Assembly (NCBI GenBank): GCA_035236585.1
Contig: CP141135.1
Span: 9,954,001-10,018,000, forward strand
DNA length: 64,000 nt
Origin: Warburgia ugandensis
Lineage: Eukaryota; Streptophyta; Magnoliopsida; Canellales; Canellaceae
Direction: 5' to 3'
The notes beneath the pieces are model-generated. The model had not been told where the DNA came from. It searched no databases and worked only from the letters and a program-made list of their open reading frames with translations. Numbering within the stretch: position 1 is the first letter of the stretch; each line of letters begins with the position of its first letter. The position numbers were made by a program, and so were the translations under genes. Positions 12,501 through 26,200 of this stretch are shown piece by piece.

Positions 12501-15500
12501 ACATAAGATTCGACAAGTAGATACAACAAATCATATTGGGGCCATTGATACAGATAAATTTCTAGAATTGAGTGTTGAAATAAAGCATTCCTAGTTAAAG
12601 ATGATCATTCGGACCTACCCGCTTTAGAAAATCTCTGCCATTGGAATCAGTATAAAATGTCTTGTTTGTAGCCATATCCGCACTTATCCGTGTTATAACC
12701 TCCTTTCCAACACCATCATCCAGAGGGATTGGACCAATCTTCATTTCAGAAATTTATCAAAATGGGAAAATGGTCACATTTTCAATCACATTTCAGCCCA
12801 TTGGATAAAAGATAGCCATTTCTGGAGCTTGGATACCATAGATATAGTAACTCTTAAGTTGTTTTGCATTTTGTTGACAGGGAGGTGAAGATACTCACTG
12901 TAAATTCAACTTCAGCGTGATCCTTGTCTTTGTAAAGTCTGGTCACCTGGAAAATGACACTTAAAGATTAATATTATCAAACTCTGGAATATAATAACAC
13001 ATTCAACTGCAATTTTCTAAGAAGTAATATCAGCCTCATGGATGAAGATTAAAAATATCAACTTTCAAAGATTGCATTCTACTCCAAATAGATGATATGG
13101 CCATAGATGCTGGAGTTCTTGTGAGAACTTTAGATGATGGCATATTGATGTCTCATTGTCCTGGTTCAATGGGAGTCATTACTTTTGTGTTTCATGTACT
13201 GATTAACTAACTGGTACCGAGAGCCCTCTCTTTAGTTTTTTGCAAGCCCTTTACACTTCCATGCTTTAAATTTTTTCTTTTGACTTATATGTTTATGGCA
13301 TTCTTCTATCAATATAGTTTTGATGTGTTACAAGAAAGATGAAAGAGGCAAGTTGAGGCAACAATAACAAGGAATTACATTGATCAAGCCCACTGGCTTT
13401 CTAACAAAAGGAATTACATTGTTCAAGCCCAACAGAATAAGATAGACTGCATCACTGAGAATATCTTCAACAAATGGTTTAAATATTTGTATTTCTCCAA
13501 ATATCAGAAACAACATAGTCAAAAGATGGTATTTGAACCCAGTCAAGAAAGACCAAAGACCATCTGATTGTATGTATCCATATTCTATTGCGTTACTTTG
13601 GAAAATTGGTAAACTACATGTTTGAGTACCAATAGCAGGGTCTGGCTTTTTATTTCATAGAACTTACGATTATCAATTAGAATTTTTGCAAATTGATTAT
13701 GCATCCTATGTTGTGTGCTTATTTAGAGCCATCTGCTGCAGCAACAGGAAAATGAAAGCTGTTTATCTTAAATCTTTCACTTGGACCCACTTTGTTACCA
13801 GCACTAGAGTGAATAGTATCTCTACTTCTTGATTTCAGAGAACCATATCAGAATTGTTTCCAAATGACTCGTACAACAAATGGTAACATGTGGGACACTT
13901 GACGTTCATATAGCTTTCACCTGAAGCTGGTGATGTTAATAGGAAATATAAGGATGCTACCTGATATATCCATGAGGTGAAATTTTGATGAACTTCATCA
14001 ACTAGAGGCCCCTGGACAATCTTCAACGGTACCTGTTAATAAATACCATTGTCTTAATTTACAATAACCTGAAAGTCATAAAAAGTCAATGAAACATTTC
14101 ACTTTCTGATCATCCTCTGTCCATAAGTTTAGTAATTTGTGATGTACATTATAGATGTAAAATGTCTTACAGATCTTGAAACAGGTGTTGGAGGGGAGCC
14201 ATTTGGCCGAAATATATATGCGCCAGAGGGCTGGGGAATAAAGAAATACATCAGAAACAGTCAGAAGAAATGTTTAGAGTTAGGAACAAAATTATTTATA
14301 AGGATAATAGTTACATACTTGTGGATCGTTGTCGCCACTGCTTGAACCATACCATAAATAGCTCTGTTGCATCGGTATGTCCACCTGATGGATTGTGACA
14401 ATCACTTTCAGAAATACTCACTTGAAGCCCTAAAAGGTACTTCAAAATTGATCACTAGCACCAAGGGTAAAATTAAAATTTCCCTCAAATTTTCTTGCAA
14501 TGACCGGATTAAATAAGAAACGAGCAACACTTAAAAATGACTCTGAAAAGTAATATTTAACTCAACACGCTAATACTTTCTGTCATAAGCGAATCATAAG
14601 ACTGATTCTAATAATTCAATAACATGCACAAAACATGTGTGAAGTCAAAGATGCTCCTTGGTAGTTAACGTACCCCACTTTTTTCACTTTTGTATTGAAC
14701 GGAAAAGGTTAGACGGGCATGTCCATCCTTCTCAAACAGTTTGAATAGTATGCTTTAAGCCCATGTCTCACATCACATTGACATTATTTCCCAAACTGGT
14801 TTCTTTTTGTTGCAAATTCTTAGAGGTGGACAAAGGGTGCACAACAAGTTGGTAATGGAAGGAATAGGCTCACAAAAGACATTGAAATCAAAGGCTTGAG
14901 TTGCATTACTGATGAATGTCTTTGGGGTGACATTTTCCGTACCAACTGATCTAAGCATCAGAACAGTTTAGCATCTCCACCTTTAGGTTAAAAAAAAGGT
15001 CTAGTTCTCATTTATGATTTTGCACTATGGTTTGAATATCCAAGGAGCGATGGTGAAGCGGAGCCTTTGGCGCAATGGGAGAGCTGTCATCGTGTGACGT
15101 GGAGATCAACGGATTCAAAGCATGGAAGTAGCCTCTTGCAAAAATGCAAGGTAAGGCTGCAGACTATAGATTGGTTTGCCCTTCCCCAGACCCCACATAT
15201 GCGGGAGCTTCATGCACTGGGCTGGCCCTTTTTCTATACAAGGAGCGATGGTGAAACGTAAGATCCAGTAGAAGGGTATAGAAAATCACAAAAATTAATA
15301 TAGTGAGAAACAAAAGCATAGAATCAGAATCAAATCTAAGTTGCCATCAAGAAAGGCAGAGATTTTATAAAACAAAAGAAAAGTGATCCAAAATGGAACA
15401 GCAGTAAGTATTGTGTTTCATATTTAATAATTTATATGCAGGAATACCAGTGAAGAGATATAAGTAGACAGCCAGAAAAACTCAGCCCTTATTGTGTCTT

Positions 15501-17190
15501 AACTAAATAACAGCATACATCAAATACATGCTTGCATCAGATTAAATTATTATATGAAGAAAATACAACTTACCCTGGTTCTAAAGTTTGTAATGCGCTT
15601 CAGTTGTCCAGATGTTAATGAAAAGGACATCTTTAAATCTCCAGGACCAACCTGAATTGTTTCATTTGTTGGAGAATAAATGACTGAGGTCTGCGTAGCT
15701 CTGCCTGTTACTATATCATTTTAGTAGATATATAACGGTATCATCTACCACAGAGCATCAGCAATCACATAATATAGAACTATAGTAAGTGAAACGGCAT
15801 AAGCCCGTGATACTCATGCCAATTTATTCTATAATGTAAATCTAGTTAGAGAGTAGCATATAACAAAAACTAGAAATTAAAATGATAGAGAAAAAAGAGG
15901 CAAAATATTGGACACTAAAATAGAAAGTATTGGACATCTACCTTTTCCACCCGATTTGGAAATAAAGTAAGTGCTCCATCCTAGTGGTGGTATGGACACT
16001 CGGAACAAAATCCAGTACTTTGGGACTTTTGACGACAATCCCAGATAGGCCTTAGTGTAGAAGTTTCTTAAGTTGCTTGTAACATTATCCACACCAATAT
16101 ATTGTGCCTCAACTGTATTGCCACTAGAATCCCGTACAACAAGATCATCATCATTGACCTAACAGAAAGAAGCCTTCTTAGAAGAGATCCAGGTTAAATA
16201 AATAGAAACATGCACTTAACAAATCATTAGATTGGAGCCAAAGAAGAACAAGAATCTGAGACCCTAGATTTTGCAATTCAGTCAATCACTAAATAACTAT
16301 AAACCTCGTCAATCTGGAAGAATCTGGAACATGTTTAGAGTTGATTAAGGAAAAACTGAAAAACCAATTTCTAGAAGCGTGTAAAAACTAAAGTTGTGAT
16401 AGCATTTAACAACAATACAGAAAGAATCCTTTGCACTCTTCCCATCCATGAGCTAGAATATCATATGTAACAGTATGGAATCTGAGTCCAATTAAGCTTC
16501 AATGGACAAGAAATGAAGAAACATAAAGAGAGTTCAAATTAAGGCAAATAAGTAGTCTGAAAATTTTATCTTTTTTAGTATCCAGAATAAGATGTTTGGA
16601 CAAGTGAAGTATGAAAATTGCTGCTAAGCAAAAACAGGCATAAGTATTTAGTTGATGAGTTTCTTTCTAAGGGTTTGAAGTTTTAAGTGTAAGAAGACAG
16701 ATGCACAGTCATACTTTATTTTGTTCTTGTTATTTTTCAGCGAGAGAGTGACTGGGGCCATGATGATGATGATGATGAGAGTGACTGGGGCCTATTTGGA
16801 TTAAAACTTTCCTGATGCCTTTGTAATTGTGAAACATATAGCCAAGTGGAGACTCTGATTACTGTATCAATTTGTTGCTTGTTTTTGGAAATTTTGTATG
16901 CACAATTATGTCTTAATAGAAAATTCAATAAAGGCCCTCACTTCATCCTGTACATAAATCCAAACATAGGAATCACATCCCTAAGTACCTATGTATATAC
17001 GTGTGCCTAAAAGGTCAAGAAACTTGTCAAGTTGGCTCCTGCAACTGCCTTTTACATTACCAAATCAACCAGCATTGTTTACAACTAGTGTGGACCAGCC
17101 AAGATGTCCAAGTTCTCACACAAGTCAAGCCGAGTGGAGTCCTTTGGTTCACTGTAGCTTTTTGCTCTGCTTCCTGCTTTCTCAAAGGAG

Positions 17191-17268
<78 letters not shown>

Positions 17269-20200
17269 CAAGCAGTGCTTTTACCCAAACAAGGAAGCAC
17301 AGACTTTGTCTCCCTCTCTCTGGGCATACGTATGGAAGCATGCACGCTAGACGGCTGAGATACAATACATGAGAACTGCAAGGGCAGGATTCTGTTCTTG
17401 ACATGAGGGACAATGGAAAAAGATGAGCTCCAACAAGGATGGCCCATGATTCAAAACCAGACTGACAGTTGAGATCCTAGGCATGATTACAGTTTTCCAA
17501 AATAGATATTCAACGTTGTTCAATGGATATTTGGCATCTCATCAGTTCTTGTATTTTCCCTATAGCTGTGACACCCACTTTTATGCCCATTTAGTAGTAT
17601 CAATCCTGTTAGAAAATGTGGACAGGGTGTTCTGTCATGTAAGTGATTTTTATTTCTTTGGTAATATTATACTGTTCTAGTTAGTAGAGTACTCGCCTCA
17701 ACTAGCTAGGAGTACTTGCTTTGTTGAACATGACTTATTTACATGGCATGATATATGAAGATAGTAGCCCACCTGTGCGATGTGCTTGAATGAAAATCCT
17801 AAAGGAGATGCATACAATTTTCTTTTTTCCCCCTTTACTCTGTCTTCTCCTTCTTCATATGAAAAAAGGGAAGCTCCGGTGCACGAAGCTCCTGCCTACG
17901 GGCGGTCCAGGAAAGGGGCGGACCACAAGGGCCTAAAGTACACAGCCTTACCTTGCATTTTGCAAGAGCCTGTTTCCACGCCTTCAACCCATGACCTCAA
18001 GGTCACAAGACGACAACTTTTACCGTTGCGCCAAGGCTCCCCTTCTTCTTCATATGCAAGCACAAATAACTCAAAGATTGAGGTTGAGTTTTCTGTTGCC
18101 ACATTTCGAACACATCCACATCAAATACTTGAATGATAGATCCCTGATGAACTTGAGTTTGCCTTGTTCCCTTCTTATCATCCTTCTCCTCCATTCAGTT
18201 GCTTCATTCTCTTTCCTAGTATCAGCTTATTGTTTGTTTGTGCCAGCTAGCAGGGATATTTCATGTGCGTAGGTATATGTATATAATTTTTACATGTGTG
18301 TCTGAGTGTGTGCAGGCAAATTGTGGGACAGGAAAGTGGAAGTAGAACACCTAATCTGTAGCTTTACAAATGAAGCAAATAGGTATCCTCACCCATCTCA
18401 AAATTATTCTTTGAGAAAATAGCATGTCAATAAAGTTCTTGACATTTTGTAGCAAGAAAATTTCAACTTCACCTGTTGGTTCAGTATGACATACTGTCAT
18501 ATTTAACTAACAGAAAATATGATGCCAGAAAGTTGTGTTATTGATGATCATTTTTATTCACTAGTAAGAAAAGGCAGTATAATTCAGAACCCTCCAGTGA
18601 AACAAAAATGTGGGACTTACTGGAACCCTGATAATGTCACTGTGGGTCCATCCAAGAGAGTTGTAAGCCACAACCACCTGAAAAAAGGTTAGCACATAAC
18701 ATAATGTCTTAAAACTCGTGTTTATATATATGTTACGCATGAATGACTGAGATGTAAAACAACAGAAGGACTCACTAAGCTCTTCCCTTCTGGAATTTTG
18801 TCTTCAGTTGGGGGGCAGTAGCTTATGTTCAGCAAACGGCACTGTAATTGACAAACGAAGTACACCAGGAGAAAATAGATAACAGTGAGACTAATTTTAC
18901 ATGGGACTTGCTAAAAGAATAAGGAAAACACAGGAAACAGAGCAAAACATAAAGAAGAGACAACTTGATTGTCTTAGCAACCCCAAAACCTAATTACTAA
19001 TAAATTTTCTCTGTCCCAAACAGTAAGTTAATTTCATGATAGAGAAAGCTTATTGATTACAAGTAAGCAAATCCAGGCATCTTACCTGTCCAAATTTCAT
19101 TGTAGAAGCTGTGCACTCTTTACTTGAATTTGAACTGGTTAAACATGACAGAGCTAAGTTCACAACCATGTCTGACTGCAAAATTTGTGACAGCAAGAGA
19201 ACATGAAAGTCAAGTTGCAAGATATAGAACACTACAAAAGGAAAATTCAGACATCAAACAACTGAAACAAACAACAGCAATTAGCCCCAACCTCCGCAGC
19301 CCCTATAGCGAGGCGTTTGGAGTAGTCATCAGTTGTATGTTGCTTTGCTGTGCCACTGACGGCATCATGATGCTGTAAAATTCCCAAAGCATCTCCTAAA
19401 CTGAAGGTGTGCGGACCAGATGACCTCCTTCCGGACAGATATTCAAGTTGTCGTGCTGCCTATTAAGTCAAGACCGAATTACTTAATATTTAAAAATATT
19501 AACTCATTTATCTGACCAGACAGAAAAAAAATATAGAATACCACAGAGATGAATGCAGCAGAGATCTCTCACCAGATAATATCCACTAAGCATGCGGACA
19601 TATCGCTTGAGTGATGGGCGGCTAGTAAAATATCCAGTCCAATAGGCATTAGCTGAGTCTGCATATCTGTGGGTCATCATATAATTTTGAACATGATAGT
19701 AATAGATTATAAACATAGGCAAACTACCATGCAGATAACTAGAAAAAAAACAAGTGTTGCTCACGGGAAGTAGTCATCAGTTTTCAGTGGCCACAACTCA
19801 TTTTCTGTGTATTTTGCCTCAGTATAAATGGATGGTGTGGAGTAGAATGCATTGACCCGGCCATCCTGTTATAGTAAAATTTATGAAATAAATAGATTTT
19901 AACAAAATATAAAAATATGGGGCAACACTTGACCCAGCCATCCTGTTATAGTAGAATTTAAGCATAAATAGGTTTTGACAAAAATAAAAATGAAAAAATA
20001 AAAATATAGGGCAACACTTCATTGCAGGATAACACGGTCCAGTAATAAACTTTGTTAAGAGAAAACCTAGAAATTGTGAGCTAGAAAGTATCAACTATAA
20101 ACTAACAGGACAAAAACCAAGAGACATATCATTCTCAAACGAATAATTAAGAAGAAAATACAGATGCCAAGCTGCCATCGTGAAAAGCTTTGGATGTCTG

Positions 20201-23200
20201 AAGATTATGAAAAAAAGATGTCAAAGGTCACAAACTTCAACAAACTATTTTCTCATGGTGTCCCCTTCCCAACTTTTTCTAGGAAGTCCCTGTTTCTCTT
20301 CCTTTATTTTGCAACCTCATCAAACCTGATCAATAAAATTTTTACCCATGAAGAGAAAGAGGACCCTATCTATGCAATTGCAGCTCTCAAAAAAAAAAGT
20401 CGCATTAATCCGATTCTGGGAAACTACTATTGGTGCATTTCTTGAAGTTTGCAGCAATAGACACTCTCCCTGCAGCTATTTGTTTCAAAGAACTAAGCAT
20501 AAGCTTCTTAATATCTCATCAAAAGATATCTCATGTTTCTATGCCAAATAACGTAAAGGTAGATTCCAATAATGAACAGTTCAAGTTCTCAAAGAATTTA
20601 GTTTTGCCTACATTGATTTTCTCAATCAGATATCCTTGGTCTGGACAGCACCTTAGAAGATGCCAGAACGTTGGATAATGTACTCATCCTGTAATATGCC
20701 ATTTCCCTTTAGAATAGTAACCTCTTTAACCATTGGATTTGCTACAAGACCCTTATCTACTCAACCTGAAAAATTCCTGATTGCAAAGAGACACTTTGAA
20801 GACTAATTCAATAACTGAGTAAGACATCAACAATTAATGGACTCAAAATTAAGATTACATACTTAGACAAATTCAACATCACAGATCATTGAGGAAACAA
20901 ATCAGTACTTTCACTGACAAAAACACAAAATATGAACAAGAAACACCAGTCTAGCCTACTGGCTCTGTAAATGGTCCATTTGTCATTGCAAAAGATAGAC
21001 ACAAAACTAAATAAGCACTTCTATAGAAGACAATTCTAAAATGGCTCTTAAAGAAGAGTTATTATCCTCTAATAATACTATAAAGTTTCATTGAACAGAA
21101 CACAGATAAAATATTAAAAAAAAGGCCCACAGTTTTTTATTTGTTATATCTATGCTTCTCTACCAATTGCATAGGTGACGATGAAAAGTGCAGATAATTC
21201 ACCTAATCTCAGCAACCAGTTTATAAGTTCTTGATCTGATGGATACTTTGGTATATATGGTCAGGATGAGTTCTGAGCCTTTCGGTAATAACCTTTAAGC
21301 CACCATATTTATGTACATATACATTTGGTATACAATGGTGTGCGCCTGTCCATGTGTCTTTAAGCCACCATGTATAGAGATATACAAATAAGAACCTAAG
21401 TTACCTCCCATATAAATCAAGAAACCTTGCAAAGTCAAAGGCTTAGGATGATTTTAAGTACTACTTAGTCTGTCATACAACAAAATTTTCAAGTATGAGA
21501 ATACATATAAATTTTTCACAAAGATGTAAATTAGTGAGAATATGAACTTCGTTCTAATGATTGAATGGTTCTGACAGCTCCACCTCGTTAACATAATGGA
21601 TCAACTTGTCCATCTGTTTGAACCAAGATTCAGCATATTGATATTGGAAATCATCACCCATCGTCCACATGATATGATTTGCTTGGGTTACATTTGACTG
21701 TAAATCAGGAGCAGTAAGGAACAATTAGAGTCAAATAGGCAGCTTTAAGAACTGTAGTTTTCTCAATGTGAAAATATTCAGGATCGAATCTCCTATATGA
21801 AAGTTTTAAAAAGTTGAGGCTCACTTGATTCCTAGCAGCATCAATAAAATCATTAACACGTTGTTGAACATTGTAGTCAAAGAGAGAAGGATTATCCTGC
21901 AATTGATCCATGATAGTCAATAGGGAATAACATCAAATAGAGACTAGTAGAAAGTACATGTGAAAACCACTGCAACTTAAAACTAGGTACCTGGACAGGT
22001 TCATAGTCATCATTGACTTCAAAATGGAAACCAGTAGGAGGACTATAATCAACAGGAAAGGCATTAGTGAAGATCTGCAAGACAGGCAAATGACATGTCA
22101 GCAGCTAAAACGTTTTTAGAAGGAAGAATATGAATGATTGAAGAAGTGTTACAACAAAACCTGAGATGATGAACCAAATGTCTTTGAACCACGCCATATG
22201 ACTTCAAGAGATCTGTCTGCTTTACGTTTCATCCTGTCCTGGTAATCTATCCTTGCAAAGTGTAGTGAATTGAAACCAAGCTAGGAATAAATTACAACCA
22301 AATCATCAGTGACTTGCTCCATATTCAGTTGGAAACAATAAAGAAGAGCTTCAGCAAAGTCAAGAGATGGTATTATTTGGTTCTCTGTGGCTAATGCAAA
22401 GAACATCTTTGGAGAGAAATAGGAAGGGTGTTCCAACATATAACATGACTGCAGTACAGTCATTGGTCCAAGTAAAGCAAAACATGATAACAGGCATAAT
22501 TACATTAAAGTCTTCCCATAATGATTGATTTCCTCTTATGGACACTTTAAGCCCAGCAGGTTTCAATTTCAAACAGTAAAGATTTTACTTCAGAAACCTA
22601 CAGATACACAAAATCTTAAAGCTCCCAGAATCATTGCTGATATGTTTTGAATGACCTAAATGACCTTTGAAATGTCAGCTTCTCTATCTTTCAGAGAAGC
22701 TGCTTCAGTGATTTCAAGTTTCCCGCTTTAGTCCATTCTCAGGAACACAAAGAAAGAAGAGCTTACATGCATCCTCCCACCTTTCTTCCATGCTTGTCAT
22801 TATCATGAGACAGCCTCGAGCAAATTGCTCCACTCGAGTTGCTTGAGCATCTAGGATGTTCTTAGAATGTTTCAGGTAAGTTACAAATCATAAAAGAAAT
22901 ACCACAAGTAGTAAATAAAATATGTGCAACTATTCTTTTTGTAAAAGAAAAAATTGAAACCGTTTCAAGAACCCATCTATCTGCAAAATGTGAAGAGGGA
23001 AGCAAGTCATAATTTTGATTTGATCCTTTCGTTTGAACTTCATCAGGAGACAAATATAGGGAGTTTGTAGATCTGTCGGAAAGCTCCAAGCCTATCTGAG
23101 CAAAACAAAAATGCAACACTATAAACCCAAAGACAGTCTACTCCAGATTTTCCAATCTACCGTGAATTGTATAATCTACTGCACATCTTCTAATCTGCCA

Positions 23201-26200
23201 TGAATAGTCTTAAAAGATTGGTGCTCTATTTATACTGCAATGTATCTTTTTTTCCTTTTCCATTTTTTTTGCTGAAATACCTGCTGCATCAATTTCAGGA
23301 GGATAGTCACATTAAACGTCGAATGCCAGCAGGGAAAAATATAAGAAAAGATACGAATCTGCATCACAATTTCAAACAACTTACCATGATTGCCCAAGTT
23401 GTCGCTCTGGCTATCCTGATACTGCGATTGTGTCTCTCTTTGTTTTTCATTTTTGGCACTAACGTTTACTAATGTAATGAGGAAACTTCCTTACTCTCGA
23501 GGGTTATTCCAATCAGCATTTTGTTAACAAGAATGTTTGGAATCATCATCCCTTCATGTGGCTTCGATTTGCTTACCTATTTTGATCTTATGCTGCATGC
23601 AGGGGCCCGGTGTGTTTGCAGTTTTCCTTGTATAATAATACAGTGATTATGTAATATTTAACATAAGAAGTTCACATAATGGTTGATTTCCTGTTATTTG
23701 GACACCTCAAAGTCCAGTTAATTTCAAATTGTATAACTTACTTTAGAAAACTAAATACCATATATAAGAAACTTATAGATCCCAGGATCATTGCAGTTAT
23801 GTTTTGGATAAGATAATGACCTTCAAAATGTGAGGTTCAATATCTTTCAGAGTAGGTGTTTCAGTGATTTCAAGTCTCCTACTTTGCTTTAGTTGTTGAA
23901 TTTTGAGCCTTTTTCTATACTCCATCCATGGAAGCACAAAGAAAGAGGAGCTTACAAGAATCCTCCCACCTTTCTTTCTTGCACCATATGACAGCCTTGA
24001 GTGAGTACTCGACTTGAGTTGCTTGAGCATCTGGGATGTTCTTCAAATGTTTGAGGGAAATTACAAATCATCAAAGAAATGCCATGACAACCAAATAAAA
24101 AAATAAGTGCAACTATTCTTTTTCTAAAAGCTGAAACAGTGAATCTGTTTCAAGAATTCATATAATTTTCATTTCATCCTTTTGTTTGAATTTCATCAGG
24201 AGATAAATATAGGAGTTCATAGATCTGTAGGAATGTTCTATGGGTACCTGAGTAAAACAAAAATGAAGCACTACAAATCCAAAGACATTCTACCATGCAT
24301 TGCCCAAGCTACTGTATATTTTCTGATGTACCACGCATTGTCTAATGATCCCAAAAGAACATATTTCAACAGTAAAACATCTTGGCTCACTATGTAAAAT
24401 GAGATCAATAAAACATTGTTACCTCAGCTCCAAGTAAGTAAGCTTGCACAGAAGAATGGCCAAAAGGATCAATCTGCCATCCAGCACGAGGAACCTTGTT
24501 AAATTGCTTCTTTATGAGACGGTGACCCAAAGTTGTTTGATCAATCATATCTATATAATGGGTTGCTGCTTCATCATGCATACACCAGCCACCATTTCTG
24601 AACCAAATATGCAATGAGTAATTACTGCCTTAAATAAAGAATATAGATGTTCTTTGACAAGTAAACATGTATGAAGGCTTAAAATCAACATACACGAACT
24701 CCAATTGGCCGGAATCTACAAACTTCCTCACTAATACTTGTGTTTGCTTGCTTTGCTCTGTCCACCAACGTTGGAAAAAGGCCTAAAAGCATATCAAAGT
24801 CGACAAGTCAGGATTATCAATCTTTATCTTCAAAAGAAATAAAAAATGCAAAATGGCATTATAATAACCCTTTATCAATGACATGTCTATAACTTTCACT
24901 CCAAAACTCATCACATAAACTCTCTCAAGTAGCTAGATGAGACATTTCACTTACATCATCTCTTATAATCACCCCTTATTGATAATCAGCAGCTACAATG
25001 TCTATATTACTTTCACAGTAAAATTCATCGTGCAAATTCATCTTTATAGAAAGTTGATTTCTTTTCCAGTTTCAAGAGCATCACATATCTGGCAATTTTT
25101 GGGATCCAATTGTTGGCATTTAAATTGAACCTGCAGATTCTCTATACCTGCATAGGTAGTTTGCATTTGGAGATCCCTTCTGTAAAGAAAATGTGTCTGT
25201 GTTTTCTCTCACAATCTAACTTTTTCTCCAAATTTCTCAACAAAGATCACTTTTATTCTTTTATAGTGCTTAGAAACATCACCAAATTTAATCGAAACCA
25301 TATAATGGGTAGTCTGCTTGTAATCTTCTTCAACAGAATCAGCTTCTTAATATTTGCTCTCAATGGGTTTGCAGTCAAAAAGGGTCTTCAGTCCCAAATT
25401 TCATTAGCAAACCATTGTATATGGAAAGTCAAGGTATATGCATTTACAGAAATTTGATGTCTGTATACGGGCATATATTGCTGTGTTGATGATAACCAAC
25501 ATTTTTGTGTTCCGTGTAACCAGTACTATAATAGTTTGCAGCCATAGTCCCCTGTTTGTGGCTGGAACTAGCAAGGTATTTCAGCTGGTGATTCTCTTGT
25601 TTCTAGCTTTATTTTTTACAGCATTATAGATGATTTGATATATTCTGTTCAAGTCCGTAACAGTAGCTTTTGCTTCATCGCTGCATAAATGATCTAACAG
25701 ATCATTTACCTTTGGATATCAGGTGTTATGAGCCAGACTCAGTCCTTAAGTAGCTTTTTCTTTGAATGAAATATCCATCATTCAAATGGAAAAAAGGAGG
25801 AAGATGAGCTAGCTGCAGCATTGAACCTATTCCCTGAACAGAGTACATATATCTGATATATATCCAAGTAAATTGACAGCTGGTTACCGGTACCATCAAA
25901 TGAAATATCAGACAAAAAGACATCCTCCTAATGCCATTTTGCCATTGTTCATCACAGTATTTTATGCAGTTAAATTCTGTTTCTTCCTCAGTTGCACAAC
26001 TAAATCGCCAGTTAGCACTAAATCAAATTCAGAATACAAACACAGTAAATAAATAGCTTGATAATTACAAACAAAGAGACAAAAATGAAAGTAGCATTCA
26101 CATAGAGTAGACCGTTCACATTTCCAGCCAAAACAATCATTTTTAATCAAAGTCCAAATATATGTTAACCATCACAAACCAGACATATCAAACAGTTCAA

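Larger units (their letters stand above)
16159..18620. other. Intron 14, copy 1
   Basis: A 2.46-kb intron holding the (GAT)n duplication, the (CA)n tract and the copy-1-specific SINE. No further structure is recognised. Copy 2 intron 14 is 46651-48825. Confidence 0.7.

Noticed and set aside
15058-15110. tRNA gene on the basis of A- and B-box-like motifs
   Set aside because: The motifs belong to the tRNA-derived head of an Au SINE. No cloverleaf or anticodon arm is seen.
16991-17447. Long open frames with His-Thr or Val-Cys repeats on both strands
   Set aside because: They are produced by the (CA)n tract, which is open in every frame, and lie inside intron 14.
20430-20678. 82-codon plus-strand frame in intron 8, also in copy 2
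   Set aside because: Overlapping open frames in other phases, no family recognised, and conservation is no more than the surrounding intron.
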